Shown: positions 56,325 through 64,000 of the stretch, piece by piece
How the letters are laid out: every line of letters starts with the position of its first letter
Numbering within the stretch: the stretch's first letter is position 1
Position numbers and translations under genes: made by a program
From: Enterococcus montenegrensis
GTDB lineage: Bacteria; Bacillota; Bacilli; Lactobacillales; Enterococcaceae
Reading direction: 5' to 3'
DNA: 64,000 nucleotides
Assembly: GCF_029983095.1 (NCBI RefSeq)
Contig: NZ_CP120467.1
Location: forward strand, 434,001-498,000
The notes under the pieces: model-generated
Told to the model about the DNA's origin: nothing
Database searches by the model: none
Seen by the model: only the letters and a program-made list of their open reading frames with translations

Positions 56325-56951
56325 CTAATCTTTAATAACAAGCCCCAGACTAGCTGCAATAACTAAGGCTTGTTGGGAATTGACAATGAGCCCGCGCAAG
56401 TTTTCTTGCTCTAAAATGATGCGATAAAATTTGTTATTGCTAAAATCAAGCTTGTTTAAAGATGTATGGCCCCAATTACTACCTGTTAAATCATTGTTAA
56501 TGAAGTTTATATGTTGCCATTTCAGATTGTAAAATTCACTATCAGTCAGGCGACAATTGGCGAAAGTCACAACTTTCAAATTTCCTTGACTAAAAGAGAC
56601 AAAGTCACAAAGACAGTCGTGAAATTGACAATCGCGTAAATAACTTTCTGCAAAATTGGCTCCCGTGAGCTTACATTGTTCAAAAATTACTTGATGAAAG
56701 CTGGCTTTAAGCCATTCAATATTGGAAAAATCACAATTACGAAAAATCACGTTGCTAGCCTCGAAATTGTCCAGGCGGGTTTTATGCAAGGTGATTTTTT
56801 CTAATTCACTTTGACGAATGATGATGTTTTTACCAGTTAAATAGCTGTGATCGCTATTAGTAAAACGATTTGCTTCAAAGTAGGCTTCATCTTCAATAAA
56901 AAAATCATTTTTAATTAAAACTGGTAATTGAGGTGGGGCAGGCTGCTTCAT
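56325..56951 (-). CDS. Pentapeptide-repeat protein
   Basis: This 208-residue protein has tandem five-residue repeats from about residue 45 to 185, with a central Phe or Leu in each coil (for example NVIFRNCDFSNIEWLKASF, ANFAESYLRDCQFHDC), giving a right-handed beta helix. Some such proteins protect gyrase (Qnr/MfpA), but most have no known role. The ATG at 56951 has 8-nt spacing to AAAGGAG; the longer frame starts inside the promoter region. No membrane segment. Confidence 0.83.
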   Translation of the reverse strand: MKQPAPPQLPVLIKNDFFIEDEAYFEANRFTNSDHSYLTGKNIIIRQSELEKITLHKTRLDNFEASNVIFRNCDFSNIEWLKASFHQVIFEQCKLTGANFAESYLRDCQFHDCLCDFVSFSQGNLKVVTFANCRLTDSEFYNLKWQHINFINNDLTGSNWGHTSLNKLDFSNNKFYRIILEQENLRGLIVNSQQALVIAASLGLVIKD

Positions 56952-57105
56952 TGGCGCGTCTCCTTTGTGGTTTGTTAGTTGCATTTTAGCTAAAAAAAAT
57001 ACTAAAAACAAATTAAGCTAAAACAGATATGTCATTTCACTTAAAAATATTTATTATTTTAGAATAATTATTGTGAAAAATATTTTATCTCATAAATTTC
57101 TAATA

Positions 57106-57120
57106 TTGAAAACGTATTAT
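57106..57120 (+). promoter_or_regulatory. cre-like site upstream of nox
   Basis: TTGAAAACGTATTAT fits the CcpA consensus at 14 of 15 positions, about 170 bp before the -35 box of nox. The distance makes its role uncertain. The rest of the 382-bp gap has no ORF. Confidence 0.4.
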
Positions 57121-57276
57121 CGCAAGCTTTAGAATGAAAACTCCTGTTATAAATAAGGCAATAGAGATTCACAAGCAGAATGATCGCCTTTAGCTTCTTT
57201 TTTTTCTAGAATGTAAACGGAAACAGAAAATAGATTGTTTCACACTTATTTTTTCAGAATTGCTTTTTTCTCTTTT

Positions 57277-57304
57277 TTGAAAAAGTTTGTGAAAAAAGTA
57301 GTAT
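57277..57304 (+). promoter_or_regulatory. Promoter of nox
   Basis: TTGAAA (57277-57282) and TAGTAT (57299-57304) are 16 bp apart, 29 bp before the start. TTTGTGAAA in the spacer resembles a Rex half-site. Confidence 0.5.
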
Positions 57305-57333
57305 GAATGAGTTTATTATTGGAGGAATAAAAA

Positions 57334-58668
57334 ATGACAAAAACGATTATTGTCGGAACTAACCATGCCGGAATTGCTGCTGCAAATACATTATTAGATA
57401 ATTACCCAGATCAAGAAGTCGTGATGATCGACCGCAATACGAACTTAAGTTACTTGGGTTGCGGCACTGCCTTGTGGGTAGGCCGTCAAATAGATGGTTA
57501 TCAAGACCTTTTTTATACAAATAAAGAAGCATTTGAAGAAAAAGGCGCCAAAATTTATATGGAAACTTCTGTAACCAGCGTTGATTTTAACAAAAAAATC
57601 GTTCATTGCGAGAAAAAAGACGGTTCTACGTTTGAAGAAAATTATGACAAAATTATTTTAGCCACAGGTTCTCGCCCAATTTCACCTAAAGTACCCGGTC
57701 ACGATTTAGACGGAATTCACTTCTTGAAATTATTCCAAGAAGGACAAGATGTTGATCGCGAAATGGCACGAGACAGTGTAAAAACAGTGGCTGTCATTGG
57801 TGCTGGTTATATCGGTGTAGAAATTGCAGAAGCAGCAAAACGCCGAGGCAAAAATGTCTTATTATTTGATGCTGCTGATCGTTCATTGCCTTCATATTAT
57901 GATAAATGGTTTACAGATGATATGGATAAAAATTTGGCAGATCACGGGATTGAATTACATTTTGGAGAATTGATCAAAGAATATAAAGGTGATAGCCGCG
58001 TAGATGCCGTTGTTTCTGAAAAAGGCGAATACCCAGTGGACATGGTTATTAATGCGATTGGTTTTGGGCCAAATGCACAATTAGGAAAAGATCATTTAGA
58101 ATTATTTGCTAATGGGGCTTATTTAGTTGATCGTCACCAACAAACAAGTGATCCAGATGTTTATGCAGTCGGAGATTGTGCGACCATTTACTCTAATGCA
58201 CTTGATGCTACGACTTATATTGCACTTGCCTCTAATGCTGTTCGTACAGGAATTGTGGCGGGTCATAATATTGGTGGCACACCGGTTGAATCTGCTGGCG
58301 TTCAAGGCTCAAATGGTATTTCAATTTTTGGCTTTAATATGGTTTCAACAGGCTTGTCTGTTGCTGCAGCCCAAAAGAACAACATGGAAGTTAAATACAC
58401 GGACTACGAAGACTTGCAAAAACCTGGTTTTATTAAAGAAGAAAATGGCGATGTGAAAATTCGTATCGTTTACGAAGCGTCTTCACGTCGAATTGTCGGT
58501 GCACAAATGTCTTCCACCGAAGATATTTCCATGGCAATCCATATGTTCTCGCTGGCAATCAGCAAACACGTTACAATCGACGAATTAAAATTATTGGATA
58601 TCTTCTTCTTGCCACACTTTAACCAACCTTACAACTACATTACAATGGCTGCTTTAGCTGCTGAATAG
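57334..58668 (+). CDS. nox: NADH oxidase (water-forming type)
   Basis: This 444-residue FAD enzyme oxidises NADH with O2 and removes oxygen while restoring NAD+. The N-terminal FAD fold contains VGTNHAGIAAAN, the redox Cys43 is in SYLGCGTALW, the NADH fold is VAVIGAGYIGVEIAEA, and the second FAD motif is VYAVGDCA. The family (CoA-disulfide reductase/Nox/Npr) includes peroxidases, so water-forming oxidase is the best but not the only reading. The ATG follows GGAGGAA. Confidence 0.88.
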   Translation: MTKTIIVGTNHAGIAAANTLLDNYPDQEVVMIDRNTNLSYLGCGTALWVGRQIDGYQDLFYTNKEAFEEKGAKIYMETSVTSVDFNKKIVHCEKKDGSTFEENYDKIILATGSRPISPKVPGHDLDGIHFLKLFQEGQDVDREMARDSVKTVAVIGAGYIGVEIAEAAKRRGKNVLLFDAADRSLPSYYDKWFTDDMDKNLADHGIELHFGELIKEYKGDSRVDAVVSEKGEYPVDMVINAIGFGPNAQLGKDHLELFANGAYLVDRHQQTSDPDVYAVGDCATIYSNALDATTYIALASNAVRTGIVAGHNIGGTPVESAGVQGSNGISIFGFNMVSTGLSVAAAQKNNMEVKYTDYEDLQKPGFIKEENGDVKIRIVYEASSRRIVGAQMSSTEDISMAIHMFSLAISKHVTIDELKLLDIFFLPHFNQPYNYITMAALAAE

Positions 58669-58690
58669 GTAGAAAAATAAAATAAGTGTA

Positions 58691-58733
58691 AAAACGTTAA
58701 GAGCAGTTTTATCGCTGTTCTTAGCGTTTTTTT
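58691..58733 (+). terminator. Terminator after nox
   Basis: AAAACGTTAAGAGCAG pairs with CTGTTCTTAGCGTTTT with G-U pairs, followed by TTT. Confidence 0.82.
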
Positions 58734-58884
58734 GTAATCTTAAAAAAATTTAGGCTGTTGGGAAAAAGTTTGTCGTTATAGTGCTACTTGTATTTGGTAG
58801 TTATGAAAACTGACAGGCTTCTTTTTATTAAATGCGAAAATATTGGAAATAAAGAATATTTCAAGTGGTAGGATTAGTTTTCAC

Positions 58885-58915
58885 TTGACGCCTCCTATAG
58901 GGATAACGGCATAAT
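58885..58915 (+). promoter_or_regulatory. Long-spacer promoter of the ClbS/DfsB-type gene
   Basis: TTGACG (58885-58890) and CATAAT (58910-58915) are 19 bp apart, with the palindrome CCTATAGG (58894-58901) in the spacer. Overlong spacers with a central dyad are the hallmark of MerR-activated promoters. AAGTGGTAGG also occurs twice, at 58863 and 58938. Confidence 0.4.
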
Positions 58916-58977
58916 GAAATAGTAGACAATTTATTTTAAGTGGTAGGCTGATTATTAAAAACTTAGGGAGGATTAAA

Positions 58978-59508
58978 ATGGCAAGACCAAAAACAAAAGA
59001 AGCGTTACTTCAAGCAGGAAATGATACTTATCTTAATATGATGGAATTATTAGACACACTGCCACAGGAAAGTTTAACGCAAAATTTCACCTTTGACGTT
59101 GAAAAGGAAAAGCAAGCACATTGGCAGCGGGATAAAAATTTACGGGATGTTTTCGTGCATCTGTATGAATGGCACAAGCTGCTGTTAGATTGGGTAGCGG
59201 CCAATCAAAAAGGAAAAGCAAAGCAGTTTTTAAAAGCTGGCTATAATTGGAAAACTTATGGGAAAATGAATGAGGAATTTTTTTTAAAACATCAAAATAC
59301 CAGTTATGAAGAGGCGTTGCAACTTATAGCTAAAACGCATTACCAAGTTATGGATTTGGCTAAGACATTTTCGAATGAAGAATTATTTGAAAAAGGAGTA
59401 TTTCCGTGGGTGGGAGGCAGTACCTTAGGAAGCTATTTTGTTTCTGCAACAGCGAGTCACTATGAATGGGCAATGAAAAAAATCAAACGATTCAAAAAGA
59501 GTTTGTAG
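58978..59508 (+). CDS. ClbS/DfsB-family protein (DUF1706)
   Basis: This 176-residue protein belongs to the ClbS/DfsB (DUF1706) four-helix-bundle family, related to DinB. It begins RPKTKEALLQAGNDTYLNMM and has RDVFVHLYEWHKLLLDWV, YNWKTYGKMNE and a C-terminal SATASHYEWAMKKIK. ClbS hydrolyses the genotoxin colibactin and protects the producer. Most homologues are uncharacterised, so a detoxifying role here is only a suggestion. The ATG follows GGGAGGA. Confidence 0.83.
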   Translation: MARPKTKEALLQAGNDTYLNMMELLDTLPQESLTQNFTFDVEKEKQAHWQRDKNLRDVFVHLYEWHKLLLDWVAANQKGKAKQFLKAGYNWKTYGKMNEEFFLKHQNTSYEEALQLIAKTHYQVMDLAKTFSNEELFEKGVFPWVGGSTLGSYFVSATASHYEWAMKKIKRFKKSL

Positions 59509-59591
59509 CTCCGTAGTAAAAAAGTCTGTCTACCCAAGTATGTTTAATCTTATGCGTAAGAGTAACCAAATTTTGAAAACAAATATAAAAG

Positions 59592-59606
59592 AATATTCAG
59601 AAAATT
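59592..59606 (+). promoter_or_regulatory. CodY box upstream of the leu operon
   Basis: AATATTCAGAAAATT matches the CodY consensus AATTTTCWGAAAATT at 14 of 15 positions, 12 bp before the -35 box. CodY represses amino-acid synthesis when branched-chain amino acids and GTP are plentiful. Confidence 0.72.
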
Positions 59607-59618
59607 TAGAATAAACTG

Positions 59619-59647
59619 TTGACATCATTTTCACGAAGCTTTATGAT
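59619..59647 (+). promoter_or_regulatory. Promoter of the leu operon
   Basis: A perfect -35 (TTGACA, 59619-59624) and TATGAT (59642-59647) are 17 bp apart, 29 bp before a leader peptide start. Confidence 0.82.
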
Positions 59648-59675
59648 ATTTGTAACAAACAAGCAGGTGATGAAA

Positions 59676-59714
59676 ATGACAACTTCGACATTCATGATGA
59701 ATTTATTATTATAG
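59676..59714 (+). CDS. Leucine leader peptide
   Basis: A 12-codon ORF, MTTSTFMMNLLL, ends in three consecutive TTA leucine codons directly before its stop. AGGTGA lies 5 nt before the ATG. It sits 28 nt after the promoter -10 box and 35 nt before a terminator hairpin. This is the classic design of an attenuation leader: ribosomes delayed at the Leu codons would change RNA folding downstream. Confidence 0.78.
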   Translation: MTTSTFMMNLLL

Positions 59715-59716
59715 CC

Positions 59717-59791
59717 TAGGACTCTTTTGGTAATTTAAGAGTCCTATTCGCATTGCATTAACGGTTAAAACCTTAATGGAATGCTTTTTTT
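59717..59791 (+). promoter_or_regulatory. Attenuator region of the leu operon
   Basis: Two hairpins follow the leader peptide. The first is a perfect 10-bp stem, TAGGACTCTT with AAGAGTCCTA (59717-59746). The second pairs GCATTGCATTAA (59750-59761) with TTAATGGAATGC (59773-59784) with one mismatch, plus an inner GG/CC, and runs into seven T: an intrinsic terminator. I could not find a clear antiterminator pairing between them, so the exact switching is open. No T-box signature is present. Confidence 0.75.
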
Positions 59792-59855
59792 ATAAATTTT
59801 TTTGGAGATAAAAGCTGTTGCACATTGCAAATTACCGCATCAAGGAGGGAATTAC

Positions 59856-61382
59856 ATGCGTGAGATTCAATTTTTTGACACAACGCTACGGGATGGCGAA
59901 CAAACTCCCGGTGTTAATTTTAATACGAAAGAAAAGGTGCAGATTGCCTTACAGTTAGAAAAATGGGGCATTGATACAATTGAAGCGGGCTTTCCGATTG
60001 CTTCAGAGGGAGATTTTGAGGCTGTAACAGCAATTGCCAAAGCGGCAACCACTATGACGGTAGCTGGCTTAGCGCGGTGCCAGAAAAAAGATATTGATCG
60101 TGCTTATGAAGCGTTGCAACATGCTAAGTTTCCTCAAATTCATGTCTTTTTGGCAACGAGTGATGTGCATATGCAATACAAATTAAAAATGACAGAAGAT
60201 CAAGTCTTGGCAGCGATTTGGGAACATGTGAGTTATGCAAAAGAAAAATTCGCCAAGGTTCAATTTTCACCTGAAGATGCTACTCGTACCAACAAAGAAT
60301 TTTTATTAAAAGCTGTTCAAACGGCAATTGATGCGGGTGCCACAATTATCAATATCCCCGACACAGTCGGTTATTCCAATCCAACTGAATATGGTGCTTT
60401 GTTCAAATATTTATTGGCAAATATCAAAAGTGAAGAAGAAATTATTTTTTCTTCCCATTGTCACGATGATTTAGGTATGGCCACAGCCAACGCATTGGCT
60501 GCAATTGAAAATGGTGCCAATCGAATCGAGGGTACAATAAATGGTATTGGTGAACGTGCGGGAAATACGGCTTTAGAGGAAGTGGCCGTAGCACTGCATA
60601 TTCGCCGTGATTTCTATCAATGTGAAAATAAAATTCAACTTAAAGAAACAAAACGAACCAGTGATTTAATCGCCCGTCTTTCAGGAATTTCTATTCCGCG
60701 TAATAAAGCGATTATTGGCGGCAATGCCTATGCCCACGAGTCAGGAATTCATCAAGATGGTGTTTTAAAAAATCCAGAAACATATGAAATTATTACGCCA
60801 CAATTAGTGGGGGTGAATACGAACTCCTTGCCACTGGGAAAACTTTCTGGCCGTCACGCTTTTGTAACCAAAATGGAGGAATTGGGCTACAGCTTAGCAG
60901 AAGCAGAAGTCAAACCACTTTTTAAACGTTTCAAAAATTTGGCAGATAAGAAAAAGCAAATTACTGACGCGGATCTCCTGGCTTTGGTAGCCGATCAAGT
61001 ACGCCAAGAAGAAACAAGTCTTCACTTAGCTGGTGTGCAGTTACAGTATGTTTCTAATGGCCATCAAGGCGCGATTGTTTCGGTTCGTGACAAAAAAGGA
61101 GAAATCAAAATGGCTTCTGCGATTGGTTCTGGCAGTATTCAAGCAATCTACAATTCAATCGATCAGATTTTTGAACAACAGCCAGTTTTGATCAGCTATG
61201 AAATCACCGCTTTAACTGCTGGCGAAGATGCGCAAGCACAAGTGCAGGTGATTTTAGAATGTCCCCAGACAAAAAAACGGATTAACGGAATTGGCATTGA
61301 TTTTGATGTCTTAGAAGCTTCGGCAAAAGCCTATGTTCAAGCCAGTGGTAACCTAAAAAATCTTTTCTCAGAAGATAAATAA
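59856..61382 (+). CDS. leuA: 2-isopropylmalate synthase
   Basis: This 508-residue enzyme condenses acetyl-CoA with 2-oxoisovalerate, the committed step to leucine. The catalytic barrel starts [16 protein letters not shown], and the metal site is [15 protein letters not shown]. The C-terminal 120 residues are the LeuA dimer domain for leucine feedback. The ATG is 6 nt after AAGGAGGG; an in-frame start 54 nt upstream overlaps the leader and has no ribosome site. First gene of leuABCD. Confidence 0.96.
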   Translation: MREIQFFDTTLRDGEQTPGVNFNTKEKVQIALQLEKWGIDTIEAGFPIASEGDFEAVTAIAKAATTMTVAGLARCQKKDIDRAYEALQHAKFPQIHVFLATSDVHMQYKLKMTEDQVLAAIWEHVSYAKEKFAKVQFSPEDATRTNKEFLLKAVQTAIDAGATIINIPDTVGYSNPTEYGALFKYLLANIKSEEEIIFSSHCHDDLGMATANALAAIENGANRIEGTINGIGERAGNTALEEVAVALHIRRDFYQCENKIQLKETKRTSDLIARLSGISIPRNKAIIGGNAYAHESGIHQDGVLKNPETYEIITPQLVGVNTNSLPLGKLSGRHAFVTKMEELGYSLAEAEVKPLFKRFKNLADKKKQITDADLLALVADQVRQEETSLHLAGVQLQYVSNGHQGAIVSVRDKKGEIKMASAIGSGSIQAIYNSIDQIFEQQPVLISYEITALTAGEDAQAQVQVILECPQTKKRINGIGIDFDVLEASAKAYVQASGNLKNLFSEDK

Positions 61383-61402
61383 TAAAGGTGAGGGGAATCG
61401 TG

Positions 61403-62455
61403 ATGAAAAAAATTACAGTTTTAGCCGGGGATGGAATTGGACCGGAAATTATGAATAGTGCCATTGCTGTGTTGCAGGCAGCTGCACCCAAGTGTGGTCA
61501 GGAATTTCAATTTGATGAACAACCTTTTGGCGGTGCTGGAATTGAAGTCAGTGGTAAAGGATTGCCGCAAAAAACATTAGTTGCCTGTCAAAATGCGGAT
61601 GCAATTTTATTAGGGGCTATTGGTGGTATTGCAGGTTCACCTTGGGAAAAAGCCGAACAAACGCCTGAACAAGGACTGTTAGCCCTACGAAAAGCGTTAA
61701 ATCTCTTTGCCAATATTCGGCCAATCAGTGTGCCAGATGCACTGCTACCCTTATCTCCCATTAAAGAAGCAATCGTAAAAGGGACAGATTTTATCGTGGT
61801 GAGGGAATTAACCAGTGGCATTTATTTTGGCGAACCAAGAGAGTTACAAGAACAAGCAGCTTTTGATACCTGCCGTTACACGCAAAAAGAAGTTACGCGA
61901 ATTGCCCATAAAGCTTTTCAAATTGCACAAACTCGTAATAAAAAAGTAACGTCGGTGGATAAAGCCAATGTATTGGCTACAAGTAAATTATGGCGCAAAG
62001 TTGTGACGCAAGTAGCCAAACAATACCCTGATTGTACATTGGAACATCAGCTGGTTGATTCCTGTGCGATGCGTATCGTGCAAAAGCCCACAGAATTTGA
62101 TGTGATTGTCACAGAAAATTTATTTGGTGATATTTTAAGCGATGAAGCCTCTGTTTTACCGGGAACATTAGGTGTTTTGCCAAGTGCTAGTCATAGTGAA
62201 AACGGTGTGTCATTATATGAACCCATTCACGGTTCAGCCCCAGATATTGCCGGAAAAAATATTGCCAATCCTGCTTCAATGATTTTATCAGCGGCTTTAA
62301 TGTTACGACAAAGTTTTAGTGAAGAAAAAATGGCGCAAGCAATTGAAACAGCCGTTTTTGCGGTTATGGATGAAGGTGTCATTACGGCTGATTTAGGCGG
62401 TAGTGCAAAGACGACGGAATTTACAACAGCTGTCATAAATAAAATTCAAGCATAA
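61403..62455 (+). CDS. leuB: 3-isopropylmalate dehydrogenase
   Basis: This 350-residue NAD-dependent enzyme oxidises and decarboxylates 3-isopropylmalate. It begins ITVLAGDGIGPEIM and has RELTSGIYFGEPRE, VDKANVLATSKLWR and TENLFGDILSDEAS, all typical. The ATG is 6 nt after AGGGGA, 20 bp after leuA. Confidence 0.96.
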   Translation: MKKITVLAGDGIGPEIMNSAIAVLQAAAPKCGQEFQFDEQPFGGAGIEVSGKGLPQKTLVACQNADAILLGAIGGIAGSPWEKAEQTPEQGLLALRKALNLFANIRPISVPDALLPLSPIKEAIVKGTDFIVVRELTSGIYFGEPRELQEQAAFDTCRYTQKEVTRIAHKAFQIAQTRNKKVTSVDKANVLATSKLWRKVVTQVAKQYPDCTLEHQLVDSCAMRIVQKPTEFDVIVTENLFGDILSDEASVLPGTLGVLPSASHSENGVSLYEPIHGSAPDIAGKNIANPASMILSAALMLRQSFSEEKMAQAIETAVFAVMDEGVITADLGGSAKTTEFTTAVINKIQA

Positions 62456-62510
62456 ACAGTTTGTGGATTAAAGGAAGAAAAACATATGTGCATAAGAGGG
62501 GAGTAAAAAG

Positions 62511-63896
62511 ATGGGAAAAACACTTTTTGATAAGATTTGGGAACGTCACGTCATTAAAGGAGAAGCAGGAGGCGCTCAATTATTATATGTAGATCTGCAG
62601 CTGATCCATGAAGTTACTTCACCGCAAGCTTTTGAAGGCTTGCGACAAGCTAAGCGTAAAGTTCGCTGTCCCAAGCGAGTTTTTGCCACGATGGATCATA
62701 ATGTCCCAACGGTGGATATTCATAATATCACGGACTTGATTGCAAAAAAGCAAATCGATACTTTACGCCAAAATTGTCAGGAATTTGGGATTGAGCTTTG
62801 TGATAATGGTTCAGAAAATCAAGGAATTGTTCACATGGTAGGACCAGAGATGGGGTTGACACAACCAGGTAAAGTCATTGTTTGTGGCGATTCCCACACG
62901 GCTACTCATGGTGCTTTTGGCGCAATTGCCTTTGGGATTGGCACAAGTGAGGTGGAACATGTTTTTGCAACGCAAACAATTTGGCAGAAAAAACCAAAAC
63001 GCATGGGTATTAAAGTAACAGGGAAATTACAACCAGGAGTTTATGCTAAAGATATTATTTTAGCTTTGATTGCTAAATACGGTACGGATTTTGGTGTTGG
63101 CTATGCGGCGGAGTTTTTCGGAGATACAATTACGAATTTATCAATGGAAGAGCGGATGACTATTTGTAATATGGCAATTGAAGGTGGTGCTAAAATGGGG
63201 ATGATGGCCCCGGATCAAAAGACATTTGATTATGTTGCAAAACGTAAATATGCACCTAGAAATATGGACGCAGCTATAGCCGATTGGCAGACGCTTTATA
63301 CAGATGAAGATGCCCAATTTGATACGTTATTAGAATTGGATGCCAAAAATTTAGCACCTTATATTACCTGGGGGACCAATCCGGAGATGGGGGTTTCTTT
63401 TGAAGAGAACTTTCCTGCAATCAAAGATCATAATGATGCATTAGCTTATGAATATATGGATTTAAAGCCTGGTCAAACACCCAATGATATTCCAATTGAA
63501 TATGTTTTTATTGGTTCTTGTACTAACGGCCGACTTTCAGATTTACAAGAAGCCGCTAAAATTATTGCAGGCAAAAAAATTAAAGTCGGTGTCACGGGCA
63601 TTGTTGTACCAGGTTCACGACCAGTAAAAAAGGCCGCTGAAAAGTTAGGGCTAGATGAAGTTTTCAAGGCCGCAGGATTTGAATGGCGAGAACCCGGCTG
63701 TTCCATGTGTTTGGGGATGAATCCAGATAAAGTTCCTGAGTTTGTCCACTGTGCCTCTACTTCTAATCGCAACTTTGTGGGCCGTCAAGGGAAAAATTCC
63801 CGCACGCATCTATGTAGTCCGGCTATGGCGGCTGCCGCTGCGCTAAATGGAACTTTTGTCGATGTACGAAAAATCGTGAAAGGAGCTGCATGTTAA
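62511..63896 (+). CDS. leuC: 3-isopropylmalate dehydratase large subunit
   Basis: This 461-residue aconitase-family subunit binds a 4Fe-4S cluster through Cys in [10 protein letters not shown] and [11 protein letters not shown]. It isomerises 2- to 3-isopropylmalate with LeuD. Segments [20 protein letters not shown] and [11 protein letters not shown] are diagnostic. The ATG follows GAGGGGAG. The stop overlaps the leuD start by one base. Confidence 0.96.
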   Translation: MGKTLFDKIWERHVIKGEAGGAQLLYVDLQLIHEVTSPQAFEGLRQAKRKVRCPKRVFATMDHNVPTVDIHNITDLIAKKQIDTLRQNCQEFGIELCDNGSENQGIVHMVGPEMGLTQPGKVIVCGDSHTATHGAFGAIAFGIGTSEVEHVFATQTIWQKKPKRMGIKVTGKLQPGVYAKDIILALIAKYGTDFGVGYAAEFFGDTITNLSMEERMTICNMAIEGGAKMGMMAPDQKTFDYVAKRKYAPRNMDAAIADWQTLYTDEDAQFDTLLELDAKNLAPYITWGTNPEMGVSFEENFPAIKDHNDALAYEYMDLKPGQTPNDIPIEYVFIGSCTNGRLSDLQEAAKIIAGKKIKVGVTGIVVPGSRPVKKAAEKLGLDEVFKAAGFEWREPGCSMCLGMNPDKVPEFVHCASTSNRNFVGRQGKNSRTHLCSPAMAAAAALNGTFVDVRKIVKGAAC

Positions 63897-64000
63897 TGGA
63901 GGCATTTAAAGTCTATACGGGAATGACTGTTCCTTTTATGAATGATAATGTGGATACCGACCAAATTATTCCAAAAACGTATTTGAAACGTGTAGATAAA
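63896..64000 (+). CDS. leuD: 3-isopropylmalate dehydratase small subunit, 5' part
   Basis: The first 35 codons are present before the window ends. They read [19 protein letters not shown] followed by [12 protein letters not shown], the LeuD substrate loop. The ATG overlaps the leuC stop (TAATG), so translation is coupled; AAAGGAG lies 12 nt upstream. The rest lies outside the window. Confidence 0.93.
   Translation, partial: MEAFKVYTGMTVPFMNDNVDTDQIIPKTYLKRVDK

Noticed and set aside
59802..59855. Longer N-terminus for leuA
   Set aside because: No ribosome site, lies in the attenuator tail; the ATG at 59856 follows AAGGAGGG and matches the family start.
59648..59855. T-box leucine riboswitch
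   Set aside because: The leader is too short and lacks the conserved T-box antiterminator sequence; a leader peptide explains it better.

Overview
The window looks like a chromosomal segment of a low-GC Firmicute in the Lactobacillales, most likely an Enterococcus or a close relative. Evidence is the AT-rich DNA, strong AGGAGG-type ribosome binding sites with some TTG and GTG starts, PTS sugar uptake with LacAB, the mevalonate cluster, an AdhE fusion enzyme, a flavin NADH oxidase, and the order ddl-murF-cshA-acpS-alr-mazF followed by opuC, queA, tgt, yajC, adhE and mevalonate genes, which I recall as enterococcal. No rRNA, tRNA, CRISPR array, prophage or insertion sequence was seen.

Layout. 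0-6 kb: a galactitol-family PTS (gatABC, minus strand) diverges from a DeoR-type repressor and lacA-lacB (plus strand). Together they probably import galactose as galactose 6-phosphate and isomerise it to tagatose 6-phosphate. The gatB gene is tandemly duplicated and the upstream copy is frameshifted. 6-10.4 kb: a two-component system diverges from a two-gene ABC transporter, with an 11-bp direct repeat between them. 10.5-19.8 kb: housekeeping genes (yaiI, ubiB-like, ddl, murF, cshA, acpS, alr) and a MazF-type toxin gene without an adjacent antitoxin. 19.8-24 kb: a membrane-anchored sortase-like protein lacking the usual catalytic Arg, an Mga-type regulator, a small unknown protein and a HAD phosphatase. 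24-33 kb: a YhgE/Pip membrane protein, a KimA-type potassium importer, a block of ~124-bp intergenic repeats, and an OpuC-type osmoprotectant ABC transporter.

33-46 kb: a ring-cleaving dioxygenase-like protein, queA, a CPBP membrane protein, an unannotated candidate non-coding RNA of about 385 nt with its own promoter, CcpA site and terminator, a P-type cation ATPase, a DUF975-type protein, tgt, yajC, and an RpiR regulator with a malX-malY pair. 46-54 kb: adhE with a Rex-type operator, a second repeat block, an unknown helical protein, and the overlapping mevalonate operon mvk-mvaD-mvaK2-fni. 54-64 kb: a deoxynucleoside kinase, a CorA-type transporter, a pentapeptide-repeat protein, nox, a ClbS/DfsB-type protein, and the leucine operon leuABC(D), cut by the window end. 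The leu operon is preceded by a CodY box, a strong promoter, a 12-codon leader peptide ending in three Leu codons, and an intrinsic terminator.

The strongest candidates for something undescribed are the CcpA-linked ncRNA at about 36.35-36.73 kb, the dispersed hairpin repeat family (4.9, 29.2 and 49.2 kb), the sortase-like protein, and the combined CodY/leader-peptide control of leuABCD.
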